NCBI RefSeq assembly: GCF_023806465.1
Contig: NZ_JAMSLS010000006.1
Coordinates: forward strand, 1 to 64,000
DNA length: 64,000 nucleotides
Reading direction: 5' to 3'
Origin: Thermomicrobium sp. CFH 73360
GTDB lineage: Bacteria; Chloroflexota; Chloroflexia; Thermomicrobiales; Thermomicrobiaceae
Position numbers and translations under genes: made by a program. The notes beneath the pieces are model-generated. The model did no database searches. It was not told the origin of the DNA and was given only the letters and a program-made list of their open reading frames with translations. Below, piece after piece: positions 43,292 through 52,378 of the stretch. Position 1 is the first letter of the stretch. Each line of letters starts with the position of its first letter.

Positions 43292-44126
43292 CGCGGCCTT
43301 CCTTTTGCAGTGTCTGCCTCCTGCACGAGATGACGGTGTTGCTCCGTTTGGGCAGCGCAACGTGGTGCTGTACCCAACCTCCAAGCTTGAGCGGGGTCAC
43401 TGCGCCGACGAAGCAGCAGAGCCCAGGGATCAGGCCACTGTTCAAAGGGCGTTGCAGCACAGCTCGCCGGAGTTCGAAGAGAGTCGCCAGGGGTCGTACG
43501 ATCACCTGCCGTCTCCGATGAGGAGCGGGACGAGCAGGTTGCGGGTAATGCCACCGGGTGGACCGAAGAGAGCCACAAGCTTGATGGGCGTGCTTCGCGT
43601 TGAGGTAACCAGGGAACGTGGTAAGGGTATTTCCACCCGGAGTGGGGAAGAGCTGATCCGGCTGCTGCACCGTGGTCCCGCAATACGATGTGCATTCGCC
43701 GAGGCCAGGGTGCGCGACCGCGGTGTTAGTGCTGCTTTCTAGCAGCGAAATGGCTCTCGTGCGACGAGTGACTCTTTGGGGTGAAGAGTCACCAGTGGGG
43801 ATATCCCGGTCGTGTTGCATTTGCCGTCCTCTCTCGTGTGGTCATGGGTTCAGAATGACTGCGGTCATGGTCAGGTGAACGCTTCGTCCAAGCGGGATGT
43901 CTGGCCTACGCAGTGGAGTTTAATATATACGATTTTCCGTATGCAATGAGTCACGAGGGGTGTCCAGTGGACCATGCGGTGGCGCTCAGTCCTCCGGGCG
44001 AAGGCGAAGTCTTTGTGCCCAAGAAAGGGAGCCAGGATGGTCCTGAGAGCGATGCACCGCGAAAAGCGGTCGGTTATCCTTCCCGAGAAGGCGGGAGACG
44101 CGAGAGGAACGTTAGGGAGTACTCCG
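43292..44126. other. Intergenic region upstream of merA and ctaA
   Basis: A 178-codon minus-strand frame (43284-43820) has a fair GAGAGGA ribosome site and runs into the merA start. Its second half is hydrophobic in places (NSGLIPGLCCFVGAVTPLKL), so a decayed or unusual mer-linked gene is possible. No merR is visible. An AT-rich island at 43920-43945 includes the inverted repeat ATACG-attttc-CGTAT, which could be an operator or promoter region. Confidence 0.3.
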
Positions 44127-45110
44127 ATGAAGACGCCACGACGAGACCGATGGATTGGGCGACTGGCCTGGGCGAATGCCATTGCGATGGGTCTGGTGGT
44201 TCTCCTCGGTGCGACAGTGACCGCGACCGGGTCAGGGTTTGGGTGCGGGGAGTCGTGGCCGCTTTGCCACGGTCGTTTCCTCCCGCCGCTAACGATGGAG
44301 GGGATCATCGAGTATAGCCACCGGGTAACGACACTAGCGAGCGGGCTTCTCTTGGTCGTTTTGCTCGTGCTTGTGGCGATCGAGCGGCGGCAAGTATTTG
44401 CCCGGTGGGAGGCGCGGATCGTGGCCGGATTGTTGGTTGGGACGCTCCTTCTGCAGTCGGCGCTTGGTGCGGCAGCGGTTCTCGCGCCGCGGCACCCGTT
44501 AGTGATGGCGGTGCACTTCGGAGTGTCGCTGACAGTGTTCGCGAGTGCGCTAGTGCTGGCGTTGGTGCTGACGCGGGGTGAGGCCTTGCGCCGTCGGCGG
44601 GCCTCCGGGGCACCTCAGACAGTGACGCGGGGGGCCTGGGCGTTGCTCGTTGGCACGTACGCAGTGGTGTATCTCGGTGCCTACGTCCGGCACTCGAACG
44701 CGAGCCTGGCCTGTCTGGATTGGCCGCTTTGCCAAGGGCAGTTGATACCGGAGCTCAGTGGAGCCACCGGGATCGTCTTCCTGCATCGGCTGAGTGCGCT
44801 CATCCTTACGCTCGGTCTCCTCGTGCTCGTGGTGCGGCTTAGCAGTGACTCGGAACTCCGGCGTCGACGTGGGGATCTCGTGTCCAGTGGCATGCTCGCA
44901 CTTGGACTCCTCCTGGTGCAGTCGGCAACCGGGGCGTGGGTGGTGTTCAGTCGCATGAGCCTGATGAGTATTCTGGGCCATGCCGCTGTGGTGACGATGC
45001 TCTTTGGTGTCCTGGCAATTCTCGCGGTGCAGTCGTTGCCGGTGCGAGGCGATGGACGGCAGGTCGCGCCGGTGGTACTGAGCGAACAGCTCCAGACGTC
45101 GCGCTCGTGA
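44127..45110 (+). CDS. ctaA: Heme A synthase
   Basis: A 327-residue protein with eight membrane helices. It has the conserved cysteine pairs CGESWPLC (loop 1) and CLDWPLC (loop 5), the heme-ligand His in IEYSHRV and VFLHRLS, and VMAVHFGVSL and SILGHAAVV for the second pair. It oxidises heme O to heme A for cytochrome c oxidase. The start at 44127 has TTAGGGAG upstream; a longer frame from 43974 would add a non-conserved basic tail. rsgA follows after 19 nt. Confidence 0.85.
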   Translation: MKTPRRDRWIGRLAWANAIAMGLVVLLGATVTATGSGFGCGESWPLCHGRFLPPLTMEGIIEYSHRVTTLASGLLLVVLLVLVAIERRQVFARWEARIVAGLLVGTLLLQSALGAAAVLAPRHPLVMAVHFGVSLTVFASALVLALVLTRGEALRRRRASGAPQTVTRGAWALLVGTYAVVYLGAYVRHSNASLACLDWPLCQGQLIPELSGATGIVFLHRLSALILTLGLLVLVVRLSSDSELRRRRGDLVSSGMLALGLLLVQSATGAWVVFSRMSLMSILGHAAVVTMLFGVLAILAVQSLPVRGDGRQVAPVVLSEQLQTSRS

Positions 45111-45129
45111 GAATCTCGAGGGGGAACTG

Positions 45130-46119
45130 GTGGCGGAAGAGGTGGAGCACACGAAGGAGTCGTGGCCAGAGAATGTCGTCGTTCGAGTACGTGGGCCGTT
45201 TTACGACGTCTGGACAGCGCAGGGTGTCATCCGCTGTGTCGTGCGCGGAGCACTCAAGCGGGAGCGGCGGCGGGAAGACTTAGTTGTCGTCGGTGACCGC
45301 GTGGAGGTGCGGATTGTCGGGCCAGGAGAAGGGGTGATCGAGGCGGTTGCGCCGCGACGGCGAGCGCTGATGCGGCGAGCGCGCGACCGCGAGGTGGCAC
45401 AGGTGATTGTGGCCAATCTCGATCAGTTCGTGGCGGTCTTCGCGGCGGCGCAGCCAGAACTCAGCTTTGGAATGTTGGATCGCTTCCTTGTGGTTGCTGA
45501 ATCGCAAGAACTCCCGACGGTGATCTGTTTGAATAAAGTTGACCTGGATCCGGAGGGACGCGCACGGGCGGCACTCGCACCGTACCGAGCGATCGGCTAT
45601 CCGGTGGTCGAGACGAGTGTCGTGACGAGGATCGGGCTGGAAGAGCTCTGGCGGATGCTCGAGGGGAAGCTCTCCGCGCTCGCTGGGCCGTCGGGAGTGG
45701 GGAAGACGAGCCTCGTGAAAGCGTTCCGACCGGAGCTGGAGCTCCGGATCGGTGCGGTGAGTGAGGCGACTGGTCGTGGCAGGCACACGACGACGGCGAG
45801 CGAGCTGATCCAACTCGACGAGCGGACATTTCTCGTCGATACTCCGGGGATCGGGGTGTTGCATCTGTGGGCAGTGCTGCCGGAGGAACTGGGACAGTAT
45901 TACCGGGAATTTCGGCGGTATCTCGGCTCATGTGCCTACCGTGATTGTCGGCATCTTGACGAGCCTGGATGTGCCGTTCGAGCTGCGGTCGAAGCCGGCG
46001 AGATCGATGCTGGACGGTACGAGCGCTATCGGGCGATCTACCAAGATCTTGAGGAAGAGGCGGAGCGGCAGGGCCGGTGGGAAGTGGAGCGGTTGCGCCG
46101 CGAAAGGAGGACGCGGTGA
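45130..46119 (+). CDS. rsgA: Ribosome small subunit-dependent GTPase A
   Basis: A 329-residue circularly permuted GTPase. An OB-fold is at 15-100 (RVRGPFYDVWTAQGVIRC). The order G4 (NKVDL), then G1 (AGPSGVGKTSL), G2 (GRGRHTTTASELIQL) and G3 (VDTPGIG) is diagnostic. The C-terminal zinc knuckle CAYRDCRHLDEPGCAV is present. RsgA helps the last steps of 30S subunit assembly. GTG start at 45130 behind CGAGGGGGAACTG. Confidence 0.9.
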   Translation: MAEEVEHTKESWPENVVVRVRGPFYDVWTAQGVIRCVVRGALKRERRREDLVVVGDRVEVRIVGPGEGVIEAVAPRRRALMRRARDREVAQVIVANLDQFVAVFAAAQPELSFGMLDRFLVVAESQELPTVICLNKVDLDPEGRARAALAPYRAIGYPVVETSVVTRIGLEELWRMLEGKLSALAGPSGVGKTSLVKAFRPELELRIGAVSEATGRGRHTTTASELIQLDERTFLVDTPGIGVLHLWAVLPEELGQYYREFRRYLGSCAYRDCRHLDEPGCAVRAAVEAGEIDAGRYERYRAIYQDLEEEAERQGRWEVERLRRERRTR

Positions 46120-46595
46120 GCGGCGAGTTGGTGACGGCGGTGCGGGAAGCGGTGGCAGCGACCTTGCGTGAGCAGCACCAGGTGTTGCGAGAACTCGTCC
46201 GTGGACTCAGCCCGGCGGTCCTCAACTGGTCACCGGGACCGGAGATGAATTCCCTCGCCGTGTTGGTCGGGCATCTCCTGGATGCAGAGCGTTATCTTGT
46301 GGCTGCGGCAGTGCATGAAGCGGTCGAGCGTGACCGTGAGCGGTGGTTTCGCTACGAGGCGCCGAGTGACACAGCTTTGCTTGAGTTGATTGACCACACT
46401 GAAGGGGAGAGTCTCGCACGCCTCGAGCGGTTGACGGCGGACACGTTGCTGCGTGAGTGGACGCCGCCGAACGATCGGCTGGGGCGGCGGTTCACCGGCA
46501 TGCGCTGGCTTCTCCATGCCATCGGGCACAACCGCGAACATCTTGGGCATGCGTCGTTGACGCGGCAGCTTGCCGAGCAGCGTGGCATCGGCTAA
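46116..46595 (+). CDS. DinB-like (DUF664/DinB_2) protein
   Basis: A 159-residue four-helix protein. It has metal-type histidines in LVGHLLDAERY and in the C-terminal HAIGHNREHLGH, the pattern of the DinB/YfiT family, often bacillithiol- or mycothiol-linked transferases or of unknown role. GTG start overlaps the rsgA stop (GTGA), behind GAAAGGAGGACGCG, so the two genes are coupled. Confidence 0.75.
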   Translation: MSGELVTAVREAVAATLREQHQVLRELVRGLSPAVLNWSPGPEMNSLAVLVGHLLDAERYLVAAAVHEAVERDRERWFRYEAPSDTALLELIDHTEGESLARLERLTADTLLREWTPPNDRLGRRFTGMRWLLHAIGHNREHLGHASLTRQLAEQRGIG

Positions 46596-46615
46596 GAGGA
46601 TCTGTAGGGGACCCC

Positions 46616-46714
46616 ATGCCGCTGTGGTTCCTGCGCCTGTTGGGTGTGGTACTCGCGCTGGGTATCGTCGCCGGCGTGTTCCTACTCGCCTTTGCCAAGG
46701 CAGGGTTGCTCTGA
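46616..46714 (+). CDS. Small single-helix membrane peptide (32 aa)
   Basis: The ORF of 32 residues starts at the ATG at 46616 behind GTAGGGGACC, 20 nt after the DinB-like gene. It is almost one hydrophobic helix (LLGVVLALGIVAGVFLLAFA) between a basic N-terminal Arg and a Lys. Such short membrane peptides are often missed in annotation. A coincidence cannot be excluded, but placement and hydropathy favour a real gene. Confidence 0.4.
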   Translation: MPLWFLRLLGVVLALGIVAGVFLLAFAKAGLL

Positions 46715-46969
46715 AGCAAGAGACGATGCCCTCACGAAATCGCGGTGAACGGGTGGAAGGGTTGTTGACTCCAAGGGGCGTCGTCTCGTAGGAGCTTCTC
46801 GGCAGGCTGCGAAGGGCGACGATCAGGGACTTCAGTGCTCCGCGTTCTCCATGATTAGAAGACGAGCGATCGCCCCGATGTGCCAATGACGGACCTGGCC
46901 CCGAGTGGCGTCGACAGGGCAGTCATCCCAGAACGGTACGCTGAGGCCTCTTGGGAACGGTGCGGAAGG

Positions 46970-46997
46970 GCGGGGTGCCAGTGTCCCAGCACCCCGC
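46970..46997 (-). terminator. Terminator hairpin of the GntR regulator gene
   Basis: GCGGGGTGC (46970-46978) pairs perfectly with GCACCCCGC (46989-46997), 28 nt beyond the stop of the regulator gene on the minus strand. The T-run is weak (CCCTTCC). The rest of the gap (46715-46969) contains nothing I can name. Confidence 0.45.
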
Positions 46998-47024
46998 GCA
47001 GCAAGACCGATCTGTGGAGTTGTG

Positions 47025-47813
47025 TCAGTTCGCAAAGTGATGTCCATCCCCAGAGACAGTCGCAACAGCTTCGCGGGTCGGTAGTTCGAGATCACCGCGG
47101 ATACTGTTCTCGAAGTATTCGACGTGTCGCTGCATCGCCTCGCGGGCTGCGAGTGGATCGCCGGCGGCGATTGCCGTGTAGATCTCCTCGTGCCCACGGA
47201 GTGAGCGCGTGAGCCGCTCCGGTGTTCGGGTGGTCAGAAGCCAGCCACTAAAGAGAACATCGCTGAGCGGCCGACGTGCTTCGCGGAGCAGGCGATTCCC
47301 GGTGGCCTCCATGATCACCTCATGGAAGGTCACATCGAGGCTGACATAGGTCGCGGCGTCGGCATCGGCAACTGCGGCACGCATGCGTCCGAGGAGATCG
47401 TTGAGCCGAGCCAGGTGTTCCGGTGTGCGGCGCACCGCCGCGAGTTCGGCCGCGGCAAGCTCGAGAATTTTCCGGAGCTCCAAAATTTCTTCCAACCAGC
47501 TTGGATCGCGGTTGGAGCGCAGCCGCTCGAACAGCACCATCGGATCGAGATGGTTCCACTGTTCGGGCGGTTGGACCCACATGCCGCTTCCATGCCGGAC
47601 AGCGACCAGCCCCTTCTCAACCAAGATGCGGATTGCTTCGCGGATCACGATGCGACTCACTCCGAACTGACGAGCAAGTTCCGGCTCAGAGGGGAGTGCA
47701 GTACCAGATGGGATGGCACCGCTGACGATTTGCTTGAGAAGTTCCTCGACGACGCGCTGGTGGAGTCGCTCGTGGGTGATGGGCTTCCCGGTTACCCGTG
47801 CTGTTCTCGTCAT
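47025..47813 (-). CDS. GntR-family transcription regulator, FCD (FadR) subfamily
   Basis: A 262-residue regulator. The N-terminal winged helix-turn-helix is the GntR type (GTALPSEPELARQFGVSRIVIREAIRILVEKGLV), split here over about 38-72. A C-terminal FCD all-helical ligand-binding domain follows (about 105-230), with the metal-site Asp and His residues in LDVTFHEVIMEATGN and LRGHEEIYTAIAAGD. It should bind an organic acid or acyl-CoA and control a catabolic gene. There is no obvious target next to it; autoregulation through the upstream TGTAC sequences is possible. Confidence 0.85.
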   Translation of the reverse strand: MTRTARVTGKPITHERLHQRVVEELLKQIVSGAIPSGTALPSEPELARQFGVSRIVIREAIRILVEKGLVAVRHGSGMWVQPPEQWNHLDPMVLFERLRSNRDPSWLEEILELRKILELAAAELAAVRRTPEHLARLNDLLGRMRAAVADADAATYVSLDVTFHEVIMEATGNRLLREARRPLSDVLFSGWLLTTRTPERLTRSLRGHEEIYTAIAAGDPLAAREAMQRHVEYFENSIRGDLELPTREAVATVSGDGHHFAN

Positions 47814-47823
47814 AATGCTCTCT

Positions 47824-47851
47824 CCTATACCTCCGTGTACGACGAGGTCAA
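47824..47851 (-). promoter_or_regulatory. Candidate promoter of the GntR gene
   Basis: On the minus strand, TTGACC (47846-47851) and TATAGG (47824-47829) are 16 nt apart. The start codon at 47813 is only about 10 nt beyond the -10 box, so the transcript would have almost no leader, and GTGTAC motifs overlap the region. Confidence 0.35.
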
Positions 47852-48564
47852 CGTTTCTTGCCTAAAGTGTACAGCTCACGGTGTGACGAATGCGTGAGAG
47901 CGACTCGTCACTGTGAACAGTTTGCCAATATCGTGTTGTGCGTGGTGCCGGGAAACTCCTGATCAGTGCAGTGCAGCGTGACGAGCTGTCCTAACACTAT
48001 GTTGCGGGAAAATGACGCTGGAGAGAAGGGCAGGAAGGAGTTCTTCGGATCTCCTGGAACGCCTTCGGGAACAGGCGTACCCCTGTGCAGCAGTGTCTTC
48101 TGTCTGTGGTTGCTCGACGCAGTCGGCGGCGCGGGATGCCGAGGGGAGGGGTCGTTCGTCTCACCTCACATGTTGTCTCCCAGGGGGCACTTCGCAGCGG
48201 TTCCCGTTGGGGAAGAGCGGTGCACCATGCCTTGCAGGTCATGGTTTGGCTTCTTCTCGTCTGGCTGGAGAGGCATGGAAGCTGCCGTGCGAAGGCAAGA
48301 CGTGCTGCATCGTTTCCCCAGGGAGACACCATCCTTAACCCTGTGTTTGGAGACAGCCGCAATCGGCACGGGAAGCGTCTGCCTGTAGGGTAAGGGCAAG
48401 CAGGAACAAGGGTCGAGAGATGGGAGGCGAAAGGCCCTGATGTGCTGCGAGGTACGTCGAGTGAGCCCTGCAAGGGGTCGACGATCGTTTGGATCCGCCA
48501 CTGACGTGGACGCCCTGCGTCTTTGGGTTGGATATACTCGTGCCAGGACACTCCGGGGGAAGGG
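47852..48564. other. Intergenic region upstream of alr
   Basis: No convincing gene is visible; the many short frames lack patterns. A TATACT at 48533-48538, about 27 bp before the alr ATG, is a plausible -10 box without a good -35. At 48497-48513 the region repeats a 17-bp sequence found at 1775-1791, containing CCAC-TGAC-GTGG. Confidence 0.35.
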
Positions 48565-49827
48565 ATGGGGACGACACACGACCCCAGCTCTGGGGTTTCG
48601 TACCACTGCGCAACCTGCTGGAATATTCGCCTCCACGCCGCGCAGGCTGCGCTCCATGCGGTCATCGACCTCGACCAGCTTATGGCCAACGCTCGTGCGC
48701 TCCTGCGGACGCTTCCGCCTGATGCGGAACTCCTTGCTGTTCTCAAGGCGAATGCCTACGGTCATGGACTCGTTCCCGTGGCGCAGGCAGCGCTGGCCGG
48801 TGGTGCGCGCTGGCTCGGCGTTGCCCGCATCGAGGAGGGACTCATCCTCCGCCGCGGTGGTATCACCGCACCGATTGTCGTCCTCGGCCCACCAAACCAC
48901 GCGCGTCTCCGCGAGGCGCTCGCTGCCGATATTGCTCTCGCCGTGGGCTCGGCTGCTGATGTGGCTGCGGTACGAGCTGCCGCGGCACAGCTGAATCGGC
49001 GGGCCCGGCTTCACCTCGAGGTTGATACCGGCATGCACCGCTTTGGCTGCGAGCCGCAGGAAGCCGTTGCACTTGCGCGTGCTCTTGCCACGGATCCGCT
49101 TCTTGAGTTTGAGGCTGTCTATACTCACTTTGCCACTGCCGATGCACCGGATTGTCGCGCGCTCCATCTCCAGCAGACACGCTTCCGTGCGGTCCGCGAG
49201 CGACTGCGTGACGAAGGACTTCACCCACCGGTTGTTCACCAGGCCAACAGTGCTGCGGCACTTCGCGGCGCGATCGGCGATCCCGATCTTCCCGGCCGGC
49301 GGGTTGTCCGCGCTGGTATCGCTTACTACGGCCTTCCGCCGGCGCCGGGACTCGCTTTGCCAGCCGGTATCCGCCCGGCGCTGGAGCTTCGCGCTCGACT
49401 GGTGCGCTGCTTCACCGTTGCGCCTGGCGAGGGGATCTCCTACGGTCACACCTTCATCGCTGACCGCCCGTTCCGCTGTGGACTTGTCCCGATCGGCTAC
49501 GCTGATGGGCTTCCGCGCGCACTGTCCAACCGCGGTTGGTTTGCCGTGAGTGGCGTTCCGTGCCGTATCCTTGGGCGTGTCTGCATGGACCAGACGATCA
49601 TCTCCCTGGAGGAGCTCCCTGCGGCAAAGCCCGGCGACCCGGTCGTTCTCCTCGGTCGTGGGGATGATGGCGCGATGACTGCGTGGGATGCTGCGGAACT
49701 CAGTGGCACAATCGCCTACGAGATCCTCACCAGTCTGGCCGCGCGCATCCCACGTCTCTACCAGCGTGGTGGCCAGATCGTTGCTCTCGCTGATGTCTCC
49801 GGACTCGCCTGGCGTCCCGACACGTAG
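48565..49827 (+). CDS. alr: Alanine racemase
   Basis: A 420-residue fold-type III PLP enzyme. It has VLKANAYGHG with the Schiff-base lysine, VDTGMHRFG, GIAYYGL, the opposite catalytic Tyr in GEGISYGHTF, and the C-terminal GRVCMDQ loop. It makes D-alanine for the cell wall in the cytoplasm. The start at 48565 is behind GGGGGAAGGG; this gives about 35 residues before the first core strand (HAVIDLDQL), longer than usual, so a later start remains possible. Confidence 0.85.
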   Translation: MGTTHDPSSGVSYHCATCWNIRLHAAQAALHAVIDLDQLMANARALLRTLPPDAELLAVLKANAYGHGLVPVAQAALAGGARWLGVARIEEGLILRRGGITAPIVVLGPPNHARLREALAADIALAVGSAADVAAVRAAAAQLNRRARLHLEVDTGMHRFGCEPQEAVALARALATDPLLEFEAVYTHFATADAPDCRALHLQQTRFRAVRERLRDEGLHPPVVHQANSAAALRGAIGDPDLPGRRVVRAGIAYYGLPPAPGLALPAGIRPALELRARLVRCFTVAPGEGISYGHTFIADRPFRCGLVPIGYADGLPRALSNRGWFAVSGVPCRILGRVCMDQTIISLEELPAAKPGDPVVLLGRGDDGAMTAWDAAELSGTIAYEILTSLAARIPRLYQRGGQIVALADVSGLAWRPDT

Positions 49828-49920
49828 TAGCATTGGCTTGGCCGAACATGGGAAGATTGTCCTGCAACACGATGCTGCCGATGAGATAGATCCACTCGGC
49901 AGCTGGCAGGACGGCAGACA

Positions 49921-52215
49921 ATGTCCGATCGACCAATTCGCATTCTCCTCGTTGACGACCACGAGCTCTTCCGACAAGGCCTGCGTCAGCTCCTGGCGAC
50001 GACCGACGATCTTCTTGTCGTCGGTGAGGCGGCCTCAGGTCGCGAGGCCGTGGAGCTTGTCACCCGACTTGCACCGGATGTTGTGCTCATGGACATCGCG
50101 ATGCCGGATCTCGATGGCATCGCCACGACCGAAATCCTGCGCCAGCGTTACCCGGGGATCCGCATTGTCATGCTTACCATGTATGACGCTGCAACGCATG
50201 GAGCGGCAGCGCGCGCTGCTGGTGCGAGTGCCTATGTGGTCAAGAGTAGCCGCCCCGAGGAACTGTTCCACGCTATCCGGGCTGCTGCGAACGGTGCCAG
50301 TCCTCCGCCAAACGGAAACCCCCATCCGCGTCCGACCGTCGGTAGGAAGTTCTCTGACGACGACCGGCTCGCCCACCTGGAACGTCGGTTGCGCTGGCTC
50401 GAGTCGCAACTGGCCGAACTCGCTGCGCGTCAGGCTGCGACCCCACCAGCGGAGCCGAACGGAGCAGCTCGAGCTGCTCGAAGTGTTCCGGCCGCACCAG
50501 TCACGGAAGAAGAGGCGCCGCCTGTTCCTCCGTCCCCACCACCCACATCCGCTGCTCCTGTTGCGGCTCCAGTCGGAGGAGCCCGTCCGACGAGGATTCC
50601 ACGCTCCACTCCAGCTCCTGCACCCATGCGGCGCCTACTGATCTTCGGTGCAGGGACACTCGCAGCTCAGGCGGTAGCGTTGGTCGCACTTCTTGCACCG
50701 TTGTCTCTCCCTCTTCCCACAACCTGGGTTGCACTGAGTAGTGGACTCGCAGCCAGCGTTCTCCTCCTCACGCTGGCAGCAACTGAGCGCGAACGACCAG
50801 GCCTTGCCCATCTCGTCTTACTGCTTCTGCTGGCGAGTGCTGTTTTCTGGAGCATCCTCACGACCTGGCAGGCGAACGTCTTCCTCCGCACCACCGCTTT
50901 TGCTGGCCTTGTCCTCCTCGGAATATCGGCCCTCGGGTTGTCCTGGTGGCGAGGCTTCCTCCTCGCCGCTGCGCTTGCTCTTGCCATGGTCGCTCTGACA
51001 CCGTTCCTGTTGAAGATGCTTCCAGCCTCCCTGGTGCTTCCCTGGATCAGTGGATCGGTTGGGATCGCAACGGTGCTTGCCTGGGTGCAGCTGCGCACCC
51101 GCGATGTCCCGGTCGCGTGGGAGTGGCTGCCGCTCGCCCCGCTGTTTGCCGGACTTCCCTTGCTCCTGGGCTGGGCAGAGCGTGCGCACGGTATGGAAAC
51201 ATCGCTGCTCGCCGTACCTTGGCTGGTACTTGTCCCACTCCTCTGGCAAGCAACTCGTGCCGGTCGCCGATCCGTCACTGTTGTGCTGCTCGTTGCCGTC
51301 GGACTTCTCCTCGGCACCGGGGGCTGGCTCCTACGTAGCGCGGTCCCTGCAACGCAAGCGGCCGCGCTCACGGGCGTCGCGGGTGGTCTTGCGCTCCTTG
51401 CGCTCCTGCTGTGGAAGGCGGCACAGCGGGAACCGCTTGTCCCCGCACCCTGGGAGACAACCGCAGGCCTGGCCGTGCTCACCCTGGCTGTCGGTACAGC
51501 TCGCCATCCGGAGCCAGTTGTCGCACCGGTTGCCTGGTGCGCGCTTGCCGTGCTTGTGGCCGTCTCAGAGCGGAGGCGGATGTTCCGACAATGGGCAGCC
51601 TTCGCACTCTTCCTCGCTGGAGGGCTTGCTGCTCTCTCGGTTGTGCTCCGTTCAGACGACACGATACGGGTTGCCTCGGTTGTTGCGGCTGTGGGGTTCA
51701 CGACGGCGAGTGTCCCTTTTGTGGTGACCAGACCACGGCTCCAACTCACCTGGCTTGCTGCCGGCGCACTCATGCTCGGCCTCGCTGCGACCTGGCAATT
51801 CGAAGGAGTGGGCGAGATCGGTGCACTGAGCGGACTCGCCCTTGCGGCGCTTTTGCTTGCTCGCGTTTCCCCAATGGTCGCGAGTTGGCGCTGGCTTCCG
51901 GCCGCGGGACTCGGCGTCGCTGCTCTTCTGGCGGCACTCACTGGCCCACTCTCGCCAGCCCGTCTTGGACTTTCGCTCCAGCCAGCGGTTCCTGCGACAA
52001 GCGAGCCGATCGTTGCGGCGACCATCCTCGTTGCGGCAGCACTCGCTGCTGGCCGGGTGCTCGGCCGGCGCTGGCGCTGGGCTGCGATTGCTACCGCTTT
52101 ACTCGTCGTCGCCTATGCCCTCCCAGCGGTGCTTCCGGATGCCGCGCTTGTTGTGAGTTGGCTTGCACTCGCCGTTGCGCTTGCTCATGCGCTCGGTGGT
52201 AGTCCGTGGCGGTGA
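49921..52215 (+). CDS. Receiver domain fused to a polytopic (DUF2339-like) membrane protein
   Basis: A single 764-residue frame. Residues 5-125 are a NarL/FixJ-type receiver domain with every key residue: Asp12 and Asp13, phospho-acceptor Asp58 (VVLMDIAMPDLDG), Thr86, Tyr105 and Lys108. No DNA-binding domain follows. Instead there is a coiled coil (about 145-175, LAHLERRLRWLESQLAELAA), a Pro/Ala-rich linker (to about 235) and some 16-18 membrane helices to the C-terminus, an architecture like DUF2339 membrane proteins. A phosphorylated receiver could control the assembly or activity of a membrane channel, transporter or enzyme. The gene follows alr by 93 bp; the ribosome site is weak. Confidence 0.7.
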   Translation: MSDRPIRILLVDDHELFRQGLRQLLATTDDLLVVGEAASGREAVELVTRLAPDVVLMDIAMPDLDGIATTEILRQRYPGIRIVMLTMYDAATHGAAARAAGASAYVVKSSRPEELFHAIRAAANGASPPPNGNPHPRPTVGRKFSDDDRLAHLERRLRWLESQLAELAARQAATPPAEPNGAARAARSVPAAPVTEEEAPPVPPSPPPTSAAPVAAPVGGARPTRIPRSTPAPAPMRRLLIFGAGTLAAQAVALVALLAPLSLPLPTTWVALSSGLAASVLLLTLAATERERPGLAHLVLLLLLASAVFWSILTTWQANVFLRTTAFAGLVLLGISALGLSWWRGFLLAAALALAMVALTPFLLKMLPASLVLPWISGSVGIATVLAWVQLRTRDVPVAWEWLPLAPLFAGLPLLLGWAERAHGMETSLLAVPWLVLVPLLWQATRAGRRSVTVVLLVAVGLLLGTGGWLLRSAVPATQAAALTGVAGGLALLALLLWKAAQREPLVPAPWETTAGLAVLTLAVGTARHPEPVVAPVAWCALAVLVAVSERRRMFRQWAAFALFLAGGLAALSVVLRSDDTIRVASVVAAVGFTTASVPFVVTRPRLQLTWLAAGALMLGLAATWQFEGVGEIGALSGLALAALLLARVSPMVASWRWLPAAGLGVAALLAALTGPLSPARLGLSLQPAVPATSEPIVAATILVAAALAAGRVLGRRWRWAAIATALLVVAYALPAVLPDAALVVSWLALAVALAHALGGSPWR

Positions 52216-52378
52216 CTCGCCCACGGAATTCTTGCCGGTTGGGGCGACGATTGCTCCAGTCTACGACGGCGTCTCCGCAGCGGCCTGCAATTTCCTGAGC
52301 AATACCTTTCCGGCTCTGTCCGTTGCGTAGTGCCGACGGGAGCGTCTCCCGAGCCTATTAAGGAGAAGGGACAGTATC

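Noticed and set aside
48166-49977. 603-codon minus-strand frame across alanine racemase
   Set aside because: It is the complement of a clear alr gene with its catalytic motifs; the composition is random-looking.
50667-52025. 452-codon minus-strand frame across the receiver-membrane gene
   Set aside because: Ser/Thr/Ala-rich mirror of hydrophobic codons on the other strand; no motif.
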